A stretch of 15,135 nt of DNA, from contig PFIF01000020.1 in NCBI GenBank assembly GCA_002782605.1, positions 1-15,135 on the forward strand. Reading direction: 5' to 3'. A program made the translations under genes and the position numbers. The DNA comes from Deltaproteobacteria bacterium CG_4_8_14_3_um_filter_43_13 (GTDB lineage Bacteria; Desulfobacterota; UBA8473). How positions within the stretch are numbered: the stretch's first letter is position 1; each line of letters starts with the position of its first letter. The notes under the pieces are model-generated. The model saw only the letters and a list, made by a program, of their open reading frames with translations, did not search any database and was not told the origin of the DNA. Below are positions 1 through 5,804 of the stretch, piece by piece.

Positions 1-261
1 ATTAGGAAAATAAAGACCGTAAGTCCCGGGCACCATGTCCATGAAACCATATATTCCGTGTTCTCCCGGGTTCTTACCGGTTATTATGGAACTCCATGCC
101 ACAGGGGAGATATCAGGTATGGATGACTCCATCTGACGGAAAATCCCATCTTCAATTAATCTCGACATGTTTGGCATAATGCCCCTGGCTGATAAGTCCT
201 TTACCAGAGAATAAGGAACCCCGTCGAGGCCAATAATGATTGTACGCTTATTTGCAAACAT
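1..261 (-). CDS. Alkaline-phosphatase-superfamily phosphodiesterase/sulfatase-like protein, N-terminal part only
   Basis: Eighty-seven codons run leftward from an ATG at 259-261 and leave the window without a stop. The reading fits the type I phosphodiesterase / nucleotide pyrophosphatase branch of the alkaline phosphatase superfamily. Near the N-terminus is IIIGLDG, whose Asp13 is the expected first metal ligand. MPN (29-31) opens the next conserved helix. The active-site block SPVAWSSIITGKNPGEHG (52-69) places Ser52 where the family has its Thr/Ser nucleophile. Full members usually have several hundred residues, so most of the enzyme is outside. No signal peptide is visible. Members hydrolyse phosphate or sulfate esters; the substrate cannot be told here. 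It lies about 310 bp downstream of cysN on the same strand, so a link with sulfated or phosphorylated glycans is possible but inferred. The ribosome binding site is weak. Confidence 0.8.
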   Translation of the reverse strand, partial: MFANKRTIIIGLDGVPYSLVKDLSARGIMPNMSRLIEDGIFRQMESSIPDISPVAWSSIITGKNPGEHGIYGFMDMVPGTYGLYFPN

Positions 262-300
262 AAAAGTTACTTCTTGAAGAATTTTGAGGAAACTATCCTG

Positions 301-470
301 ATTTTTCTTGCAGGCTGTTTGTTTCTCGTTGCCTGTTGTGCGTAAAAGCCAGTTTAGATCATATACAACCTATTGAAACTTATGGCAAATCGGTGCTAAC
401 ATGTGGTGGAAAAGTGTAGATCATAACTGGCAACAAGAAACAAACAGCCGGCAACGACAACGAAAAAAAT
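301..470. repeat. Long imperfect inverted repeat between cysN and the phosphodiesterase gene
   Basis: The arms at 313-333 and 429-449 are 21 bp and complementary except for one base (core GGCTGTTTGTTTC). Pairing continues outward through T-rich/A-rich ends (ATTTTT near 301, AAAAAAT ending at 470) and inward, with a bulge, through CCAGTT..GATC and GATC..AACTGG. The whole would fold into one long hairpin with a loop of roughly 60 nt. It resembles a miniature inverted-repeat element, but there is only one copy here, no clear target duplication and no encoded protein. A transcription-attenuating hairpin for the leftward genes is the alternative. Confidence 0.6.
360..388 (-). promoter_or_regulatory. 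Possible sigma70-type promoter for the leftward phosphodiesterase gene
   Basis: On the minus strand, TTGCCA (383-388) and TATATG (360-365) are separated by 17 bp and point toward the gene starting at 261. The match is fair, and the site lies in the loop of the inverted repeat at 301-470. Chance occurrence in AT-rich spacer DNA is quite possible. Confidence 0.25.
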
Positions 471-494
471 TACACTCAAATTATTATAGGCAAC

Positions 495-579
495 GTCACT
501 GGTCATTAGTCATCGGTCATTGGTTAAGTGTGGAAAATTGATTGCTTTTACCAGTGACAAATGACTATTGACTAATGAC
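495..579. repeat. Two facing arrays of a 7-bp unit (GTCATTA-like) at the end of cysN
   Basis: Four direct heptamers lie at 495-522 (GTCACTG, GTCATTA, GTCATCG, GTCATTG). Four more lie in reverse orientation at 552-579 (on the minus strand GTCATTA, GTCAATA, GTCATTT, GTCACTG). A 29-bp spacer separates them, so the two arrays can pair as an imperfect hairpin. The right array runs into the last codons and stop of cysN, so the repeat supplies part of that protein's C-terminus. No T-tract marks it as a classic terminator, though a 3'-end stabilising hairpin is possible. Confidence 0.7.
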
Positions 580-1849
580 ATTCACTATAGAGAGAAATCG
601 GGCTGTTGATGATTCCTCCGGCACAGATTTCCCCAGAGCGGGTTAGAACGAATCTACCCAATCCCTCGATCTCATTAAAATCTTCAAGAACCATAGGTCT
701 GTCAATGGAGATTGTGACCTTGCCTACATCAGTCTCCCTCAGAATATTACTGTGGTTTTCTATTATCTCCAGGGTTGAGGAGTCAATCCTCTGTTCAATC
801 CTCTCTATATGGCAGTGCTCTTCAGCAGTAGCACACCTTATAGTCAGTTGATCCTTGGCTTGAAGCGGATCATACGACATCCAGAATATGTTGGCGTTTA
901 TTCGGGTCTTTATTTCAGGAGAATATTGGGGATGGCAAATTACCTCTCCTCTTTTAGGGGCCAGGTCATCTTGAAGTACTATCCCGATGCTATCGCCTGC
1001 TTCTGCCACATCCTTAGTATTTTGATATACTTCGATCGATTCTATCCTTGTTTTTGCCTTGCTGGGTAAGATTACAACCTCGTCCCCCATTTGCACCTTA
1101 CCCGACAAGACCCTGCCTACCAGAATCTTTTTTTGATCGGAAATATAGGTGTCCTGAATGGGGAACCTCAGAGGTTTGAGAACAGGATCTTCTTTTGTTT
1201 CTAACTGATCCAGTGCCTCAAAGATTGTAGGGCCATTGTACCATCCCATGTTTCCTCCCGCCTTGGCGATATTGTATCCCAACCTTGCTGAAATTGGGAT
1301 CGCATGATTAGGTTTTATCTCCAAAGAATGAAGAAAACTCAATAGCTTGCATTTTAATTCTTCAAATCGGTTCTGACTGTAATTGACCAGGTCCATTTTA
1401 TTAATTGCTAAGATGACCTGTTTTATGCCCAACATTCCCAGGATATAGGCGTGCCTCTTAGTTTGTTCCTCTATTCCCTCTAAGGCGGATACAATAAGGA
1501 TTGCTGCTTCTGCCTGGGATGTTCCGGTAATCATGTTCTTGATAAACTCCCTGTGACCTGGGGTGTCGATGATTGCATAGTGTCTTTTATCCGTTTTGAA
1601 GAAAGACTGGGCGGTATCGATGGTCATTTTCTCCATTCTCTCTTCCTCCAGGTGATCCGTTATGTAAGCGAATTCTGATGGGTTGTCCGATTCTTTCAAG
1701 CTTTTCTCGATTTCTTCCATAATGTCTGTGGGTAGCGAGTCGGTATCATAGAGTAATCTTCCGATAAGGGTTGATTTGCCGTGATCAACATGGCCAACGA
1801 TTACTATTGGAAGCGTGGCTTCAACTCCTCTACTTCTTAACTCCTCCAC
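572..1849 (-). CDS. cysN: Sulfate adenylyltransferase subunit 1 (CysN-type GTPase)
   Basis: This is the regulatory GTPase subunit of ATP sulfurylase, which drives adenylation of sulfate to APS with CysD. The 425 residues show a translation-factor-type G domain: GHVDHGKS (19-26, G1), MTIDTA (75-80, switch I), DTPGH (95-99, G3), NKMD (150-153, G4) and SAR (G5, about 187-189). Domains 2 and 3 follow, with beta-barrel sequence from about 215. G1 reads GHVDHGKS, as in EF-Tu/EF-1alpha, rather than the GSVDDGKS common in proteobacterial CysN. There is no fused APS kinase domain as in CysNC/NodQ. The start is GTG at 1847-1849, sharing one base with the cysD stop (TAGTG), so the two are translationally coupled. 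The last codons lie inside a heptamer repeat array. Assimilation or PAPS supply for sulfation are both possible. Confidence 0.9.
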   Translation of the reverse strand: MEELRSRGVEATLPIVIVGHVDHGKSTLIGRLLYDTDSLPTDIMEEIEKSLKESDNPSEFAYITDHLEEERMEKMTIDTAQSFFKTDKRHYAIIDTPGHREFIKNMITGTSQAEAAILIVSALEGIEEQTKRHAYILGMLGIKQVILAINKMDLVNYSQNRFEELKCKLLSFLHSLEIKPNHAIPISARLGYNIAKAGGNMGWYNGPTIFEALDQLETKEDPVLKPLRFPIQDTYISDQKKILVGRVLSGKVQMGDEVVILPSKAKTRIESIEVYQNTKDVAEAGDSIGIVLQDDLAPKRGEVICHPQYSPEIKTRINANIFWMSYDPLQAKDQLTIRCATAEEHCHIERIEQRIDSSTLEIIENHSNILRETDVGKVTISIDRPMVLEDFNEIEGLGRFVLTRSGEICAGGIINSPISLYSECH

Positions 1850-2652
1850 TACATATACCCCAGTGCCCTTAGCTTCTGCATCATGTAAGCCTCTTCTTTG
1901 TCCTGTGTCCTCCCTGCTCGTTCTTGTGTTTTTGTAGCCTGCAGCTCAGCAATGATAGAATTTATATCCTTTGCATCAGAATCTATTGGTTCACAACAGG
2001 TTTGGCAACCAATGCTCCTGTATCTTTTGCCATCAAGCGCTCTGTAAAGCTCAATAAAAGGGATGTCTTCCCTTTCGATGTAATTCCATATATCCAATTC
2101 ATTCCAATCTAAGAGAGGGTGGACCCTAATATGCGTACTGTCCTCCGATTCAGATTTGTACTGATCCCATAATTCCGGAGGTTGATTCTTATAATCCCAT
2201 GCGAATTGGCTGTCTCTGGGAGAAAAATACCTCTCTTTTGCCCTGATTCCGTGTTCATCTCTTCTGATGCCAAGGAGAATTGCCATGTAACCTTCTTTGT
2301 CTATTAGCTTCTTTAAAGCGTTGGTTTTAAGCTCACTGCAGCATTTTAATTTGTCGTTATTGTGGGGGCATATGCCTTCAAGAATGGCATCCTCATTTCT
2401 CCCTATTTTTAGGTTTAGTTCCCATTCACTGGAGTACTTATCTCTGAAAGAATAAATCTGGGGGAATTTATAGCCCGTATCGATATGTATGATGGGAAAG
2501 GGGATTCTGCCGAAAAATGCCTTCCGACAAAGCCAAAGTAGAGCAGTTGAGTCTTTCCCAATGGACCAGAGCATACCTATGTCTTTAAAGTGATAATAGG
2601 CTTCTCTGATTATATAGATGCTTTTACTCTCCAACTCATCTAGACGTTCCAT
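1849..2652 (-). CDS. cysD: Sulfate adenylyltransferase subunit 2 (CysD)
   Basis: This is the catalytic subunit of ATP sulfurylase (ATP + sulfate to APS + PPi), of the PAPS-reductase/N-type ATP pyrophosphatase family. The P-loop-like SIGKDS is at residues 30-35 and HIDTGYKF at 56-63. The family signatures RRDEHGIRAKER, HPLLDWNELDIW and RYRSIGC follow, then the C-terminal block ERAGRTQDKEEAYMM. I chose the ATG at 2650-2652 (267 residues): it has a GGGG-type ribosome binding site and its first residues (MERLDELESKSIYIIRE) match where the family starts. A GTG at 2686-2688 would add twelve atypical residues. The motif GCQTCCEPI is more cysteine-rich than in enterobacterial CysD. It is followed immediately by cysN. 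No cysC, cysH or sulfate transporter is in view. Confidence 0.92.
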   Translation of the reverse strand: MERLDELESKSIYIIREAYYHFKDIGMLWSIGKDSTALLWLCRKAFFGRIPFPIIHIDTGYKFPQIYSFRDKYSSEWELNLKIGRNEDAILEGICPHNNDKLKCCSELKTNALKKLIDKEGYMAILLGIRRDEHGIRAKERYFSPRDSQFAWDYKNQPPELWDQYKSESEDSTHIRVHPLLDWNELDIWNYIEREDIPFIELYRALDGKRYRSIGCQTCCEPIDSDAKDINSIIAELQATKTQERAGRTQDKEEAYMMQKLRALGYM

Positions 2653-2752
2653 TATATCTCTGCCCCTATTTTTTTTATACAGCTCCACCCTCTGAGTTAC
2701 AGGGAATAAAACTCTAAAAGTTCGATATTTACAATAAGTTACGTTGGTTTAT

Positions 2753-2942
2753 GAGAGCTTTGAAAAAGTACCCCTTTTCGCTTCAGCATATATTTTTTGA
2801 CCCATCTAAGCTCGCTTCATTGAAAATTCACAAACTCGCCCTTCGGGCTCAAACATGTGAATTTTCTACATTACGCTTGCTAATAAGGGTTCCCCAAAAA
2901 ATCTATGTAATTCGCTCTCAGGGATACTTTTTCAAAACAAGC
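2753..2942. mobile_element. MITE-like palindromic element, copy 1
   Basis: A segment of about 190 bp matches the one at 8351-8538, with only about four differences in the first 125 bp. It begins GAGAGCTTTGAAAAAGT and its right end carries the degenerate inverse (ACTTTTTCAAA). The whole element is self-complementary: GAAAATTCAC (left) pairs with GTGAATTTTC (right) around a GCCCTTCGGGC tip, and outer segments also pair (TTTTTTG with CAAAAAA). No transposase is encoded; open frames through it are by-products of the repeat. It sits between the nusG-like gene and cysD, so it would be transcribed if they share an operon. The right end is less well preserved than in copy 2, suggesting an older insertion. 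Confidence 0.75.
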
Positions 2943-2970
2943 ATAGTTTTTCAAACCAAGTCTCTAAATT

Positions 2971-3507
2971 TCAAGAGCTAATCTTTTTAACAGCCCATTC
3001 ATGCATTTCTACGGCAATTGAACGTTGGAGTAGGGGAATGGAAACAACTAACTTATCTTTCTTTGACTTAGCCCTCAAAATGGTGCCTACTGCCCCTTCC
3101 AATGGGCCATCAATGACCGTAACCCTATCCCCGGTCTTTATATAGTCGTGAGGGAATACGGGCTGTCCACTATTTACGATGAGTTTGAGAGAGACAATCT
3201 CTTCCTCCGGGATGGGGGTAGGGTGGCCTTTTATGCCTATTATTCTGACTACTCCTACTGTTTTCAGAATATCGTGATAACTATAGTTGTCAAGCTGGCT
3301 TTGCACAAAAATGTATCCCGGGAATAGTGGTATCCATATCTTCTTCCGCCGGTCTTTTCTGCGGCTCCAGGTTTCTGCCTTTGGTAGGAATACCTCAAAA
3401 TCTTTGTTTTTTAGCATGGTATAGACCTTTTCTTCGTGACGGCTTCGAGTATAAACAGCGTACCACTCTTTAAGGTCTGCGGGGTATGTCGAGTTCATTG
3501 TAGCCAT
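2971..3507 (-). CDS. NusG-family specialised transcription antiterminator (RfaH/UpxY/LoaP-like)
   Basis: A 178-residue protein with the NusG layout. The N-terminal NGN domain begins with WYAVYTRSRHEEKV (15-28) and includes PLFPGYIFV (60-68). A C-terminal KOW domain follows, with GDRVTVIDGPLEGAVGTI at about 127-144. These proteins bind RNA polymerase and let it pass pauses and terminators. The gene lies outside the secE-rplKAJL context of housekeeping NusG and heads cysD-cysN, which is typical of paralogues that control long surface-polysaccharide operons. The ATG at 3505-3507 has a weak GGAT-type ribosome site; a second ATG three codons on is possible. I see no ops/JUMPstart-type element between it and cysD; the palindromic element there could form RNA hairpins, but any role is conjecture. 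Housekeeping NusG is less likely on context. Confidence 0.85.
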   Translation of the reverse strand: MATMNSTYPADLKEWYAVYTRSRHEEKVYTMLKNKDFEVFLPKAETWSRRKDRRKKIWIPLFPGYIFVQSQLDNYSYHDILKTVGVVRIIGIKGHPTPIPEEEIVSLKLIVNSGQPVFPHDYIKTGDRVTVIDGPLEGAVGTILRAKSKKDKLVVSIPLLQRSIAVEMHEWAVKKISS

Positions 3508-3534
3508 TGAAAATGATCCGAGAGAATAAGTTAG

Positions 3535-3569
3535 ATAGGGTCAGTCCGCCTCTGGCGGAGTGACCCTAT
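3535..3569. repeat. Strong 16-bp-stem hairpin between engB and the antiterminator gene
   Basis: The arms ATAGGGTCAGTCCGCC (3535-3550) and GGCGGAGTGACCCTAT (3554-3569) are complementary but for one base, around a TCT loop. Read leftward it lies after engB and could end that operon, but no U-tract follows, so it is at best an atypical terminator. It may instead be a copy of a REP-like palindrome dispersed in the genome. Confidence 0.6.
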
Positions 3570-3597
3570 TGATACTGTCTAGTCTTCTAGCACTGTT

Positions 3598-4179
3598 CTA
3601 CTCAATCTTGCAAAGAATTTGTCTCCATATTTCTTCTTTCCCTTCTTTGGTAACAGATGAAAATAGGATAGGATCGTTGTCATTTAACGGGAGAGACTTT
3701 TTAATAAGTTCAATCTGTTTCTTCAAATTTGTCCTGGACAATTTGTCTATTTTATTTAATACTATTACTCTCTGGACTTGATAAAAATCAAACCACTCTA
3801 TAAGTTCAATATCTTCTCGGCATGGTATCCTTCTTGCGTCAAGGATAAGGAGCACCAGCTTTATAGCTTTTCCAGTCTTTAAATAGCTTTCTACTAAAGG
3901 TTTCCATCTCTTTCTTAACTTCAACGGAGCCTTGGCATAACCATAACCTGGCAGGTCAACAAATGTGATCTCATTATTGATATTGAAGAAATTGATAGAT
4001 TGGGTTTTACCTGGGGTAGAACTGGTCTTGACCAGGTTTTTTCTGTTTATTAAGGCGTTTATTAATGATGACTTTCCGACATTTGATTTGCCGGCAAAGA
4101 CCACTTCTGGCAAGGAGTCTTTGGGATAATCAGAAGGCAACCATGCACTCTTCACAAACTCTGCAGAGGTTATTTTCAT
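3598..4179 (-). CDS. engB: Ribosome-biogenesis GTP-binding protein EngB (YihA/YsxC)
   Basis: A 193-residue TRAFAC-class GTPase needed for late large-subunit ribosome assembly, often essential. G1 is GKSNVGKSS (30-38). G2 is the TPGKTQSINFF segment (about 55-65), whose first Thr is the switch I residue. G3 is DLPGYGYA (about 75-82) and G4 is NKIDK (about 141-145). Length and motif order match EngB, with no extra domain. The ATG lies five bases after the aminotransferase stop, so the two are very probably cotranscribed and engB may depend on coupling, since its own ribosome site is weak. The strong hairpin at 3535-3569 follows. Confidence 0.94.
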   Translation of the reverse strand: MKITSAEFVKSAWLPSDYPKDSLPEVVFAGKSNVGKSSLINALINRKNLVKTSSTPGKTQSINFFNINNEITFVDLPGYGYAKAPLKLRKRWKPLVESYLKTGKAIKLVLLILDARRIPCREDIELIEWFDFYQVQRVIVLNKIDKLSRTNLKKQIELIKKSLPLNDNDPILFSSVTKEGKEEIWRQILCKIE

Positions 4180-4184
4180 AATGC

Positions 4185-5321
4185 TTATATTTCCAAATAA
4201 TCTGCTATCCTGTCCATAGCTTCGCTTATGTTTTCTAATGAATTGGCATAGGAGAAGCGGATGTATCCTTCCCCATTGCTCCCAAAATCGATACCAGGTG
4301 TTACTCCAACCTTCGCATTTTCAAGGATGTCAAAGGCAAGTCTATAAGAGTCTCCTGAAAACTTTCCAGCATTGGCCAAGACATAAAAGGCGCCAGTTGG
4401 CTCGACAGTAATCCCAAAGCCTATCTCCCTAAGCCTTGAAATCATAAATTTCCTTCTTTCATTGTATATCTCTTTCATCTTTGCCACTTCCTCTTTGGTT
4501 TCCTTCAGGGCAGCAATCCCTGCCCACTGAACAAAGGCATTGGCAGAAATGAAGAAGTTTTGATGGATCTTTTGCAGGGGACGAATAAATTCATCGGGGA
4601 CGATAGTATATCCCAACCTCCATCCAGTCATGGCATAGAGTTTTGAAAAACCATTGAATACAAATGCCATATCTGTAAATTCCAGGATGGTATGTTCTCT
4701 GTCTTTATATACCAGACCGTGATAGATTTCGTCGGAAATAATCAGGGGACCAAGCCCTGCTATTTCTCTCATCCTTTCAGCAGACAGTATGTTTCCTGTA
4801 GGGTTGGAAGGAGAATTGAATATGATCCCTTTGGTTCGCTTTGTTATCTTTTCTACAATCTTTTCAGGCAGGTATTGAAAACCATCCTCCTCAGATACAC
4901 CTACCCACACAGGCTTTCCATCAACAAACTCTATGAGTTTAGAATAGCAGGAATAGGAAGGATTAGGGAGTATTATTTCATCGCCAGGGTTGAGCAGGGC
5001 AGAAAATAACAACAGCATAGCCGGTGAACTTCCGGAGGTAACCAGTACCTGGTCGGGAGAGATTTTCACATTGTATTTCTCGAAGTAGTGTTCGCAAATT
5101 GCCTCCCTCAGCTCAATCAAACCCAGACTATGGGTATAGTGGGTCTTGCCATCCCTTAAGGCTTTAATGGCCGCCTCCTTAACACATGCAGGGGTATCAA
5201 AGTCGGGTTCCCCCACTTCAAGATGGATGATGTTTTCTCCTTTTCTCTCCATCTCTGCTGCCTTCTCCATTACATCCATCACTATAAAAGGGGGTATATG
5301 TATTGCCTTTTTTGATATCAT
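4185..5321 (-). CDS. Class I/II PLP-dependent aminotransferase (aspartate/aromatic aminotransferase-like)
   Basis: A fold-type I PLP enzyme that moves an amino group between an amino acid and a 2-oxoacid. Visible landmarks are LEVGEPDFDTP near the N-terminus, THYTHSLGLIELREAI, SNPTGNILS, SDEIYHGLVY and the PLP-lysine block NGFSKLYAMTGWRLGY, in which Lys227 forms the Schiff base. A late RFSYANS supplies the carboxylate-binding Arg. The start is uncertain: I prefer the ATG at 5319-5321 (378 residues), preceded by AGGG at usual spacing and matching where homologues begin. An ATG at 5358-5360 would add 13 residues but has no ribosome site and abuts the palindromic element at 5365-5496. Substrate specificity cannot be read from the sequence. 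It is the first gene of a two-gene operon with engB. Confidence 0.9.
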   Translation of the reverse strand: MISKKAIHIPPFIVMDVMEKAAEMERKGENIIHLEVGEPDFDTPACVKEAAIKALRDGKTHYTHSLGLIELREAICEHYFEKYNVKISPDQVLVTSGSSPAMLLLFSALLNPGDEIILPNPSYSCYSKLIEFVDGKPVWVGVSEEDGFQYLPEKIVEKITKRTKGIIFNSPSNPTGNILSAERMREIAGLGPLIISDEIYHGLVYKDREHTILEFTDMAFVFNGFSKLYAMTGWRLGYTIVPDEFIRPLQKIHQNFFISANAFVQWAGIAALKETKEEVAKMKEIYNERRKFMISRLREIGFGITVEPTGAFYVLANAGKFSGDSYRLAFDILENAKVGVTPGIDFGSNGEGYIRFSYANSLENISEAMDRIADYLEI

Positions 5322-5364
5322 ATTTGAAGCCCTAAAGTAGTCGAAAATTTCAGATTCCATAAGT

Positions 5365-5496
5365 GATGAACTCGTAAAAAGTCATAAAACCGTCACTCCC
5401 GTGAAAACGGGAGTCCAGAACTAATTGGCTTTACTGGATTCCCGCTTCCGCTGGAATGACAAGAAAGGTGTCTTTAGCTCTTTTTACGAGACCATC
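5365..5496. mobile_element. Palindromic MITE-like element with CTCGTAAAAAG ends
   Basis: Perfect terminal inverted repeats CTCGTAAAAAG (5371-5381) and CTTTTTACGAG (5480-5490) are extended outward by GATG/CATC. Inside is a second nested inverted repeat: GTCACTCCCG and CGGGAGTCCAG face CTGGATTCCCG and GGAATGAC. The roughly 130-bp unit therefore folds into one branched hairpin. No reading frame is encoded. It lies immediately upstream of the leftward aminotransferase and in the divergent spacer before mnmG, so it could influence either promoter. From memory, very similar elements with nested CCCGC hairpins are dispersed in sulfate-reducing and related genomes; I have not verified that here. Confidence 0.75.
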
Positions 5497-5550
5497 ATAA
5501 GTTAATGATAAAAATTAACTTCTTGTCGAAGAGATGTCAAGGTATTTTTG

Positions 5551-5579
5551 TTTACCGCCTGTTTCATTTATGGTATATA
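5551..5579 (+). promoter_or_regulatory. Possible sigma70-type promoter for the mnmG operon
   Basis: TTTACC (5551-5556) and TATATA (5574-5579) are spaced by exactly 17 bp and point toward mnmG, about 225 bp upstream of its start. It is the best such pair I can see in this spacer (5497-5804). The rest of the spacer holds two TTTA-loop hairpins, the octamer arrays and an AT-rich stretch. Confidence 0.35.
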
Positions 5580-5615
5580 TTTTATTGTCCCATTCGGGGA
5601 AGGGGAGAAAAACCC

Positions 5616-5629
5616 TCGCCTTTAGGCGA
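5616..5629. repeat. Small palindrome TCGCC-TTTA-GGCGA
   Basis: A perfect 5-bp stem with a TTTA loop. The loop and style are the same as those of the larger hairpin at 5743-5764, which suggests a shared origin of these short palindromes. It lies downstream of the possible promoter, so it would be in the mnmG leader RNA. Confidence 0.4.
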
Positions 5630-5658
5630 AGACTTCAGTTCGATCTTTTGCGCCGCAA

Positions 5659-5739
5659 GGGTTCGAGGGTTCCAGGATTCGAGAGTAATGAAGAAAAGAT
5701 TCTCCCTTGATCACTTGACCCCTTGAATCCTTGAACCCT
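5659..5739. repeat. Two facing arrays of an 8-bp unit (GGGTTCAA-like) upstream of mnmG
   Basis: Three direct octamers lie at 5659-5682 (GGGTTCGA, GGGTTCCA, GGATTCGA). Four in the opposite sense lie at 5706-5737 (CTTGATCA, CTTGACCC, CTTGAATC, CTTGAACC). The arrays are mutually complementary in their better-preserved units and separated by about 23 bp, so they can form an imperfect hairpin in the mnmG leader. The design parallels the heptamer pair at 495-579 with a different unit. Confidence 0.65.
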
Positions 5740-5742
5740 CAA

Positions 5743-5764
5743 GCCATCGGCTTTAGCCGATGGC
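5743..5764. repeat. Perfect hairpin GCCATCGGC-TTTA-GCCGATGGC before mnmG
   Basis: A 9-bp perfect stem with a four-base TTTA loop ends 40 bp before the mnmG start. No T-run follows, so it is not a classic intrinsic terminator. It could be a leader hairpin or a REP-type palindrome. Confidence 0.6.
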
Positions 5765-5804
5765 AGTTGACTGAGCATGTTTGAGAATTCTGTCGGAGAT
5801 TATA

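Noticed and set aside
2751..2981. An open frame through MITE copy 1 and its near-identical counterpart at 8358-8600
   Set aside because: Both translate the palindromic element (KKYPFS, FFDPSKLA). They have no independent gene signals and their likeness is explained by the DNA repeat.
5565..5600. Possible ribosomal or riboswitch-like leader before mnmG
   Set aside because: I could not match any known riboswitch core; the visible structure is explained by short palindromes and octamer arrays.
5781..5804. Upstream TTG as the mnmG start
   Set aside because: It lacks a ribosome site, whereas GGAG is ideally placed for the TTG at 5805 and the shorter N-terminus fits the family.
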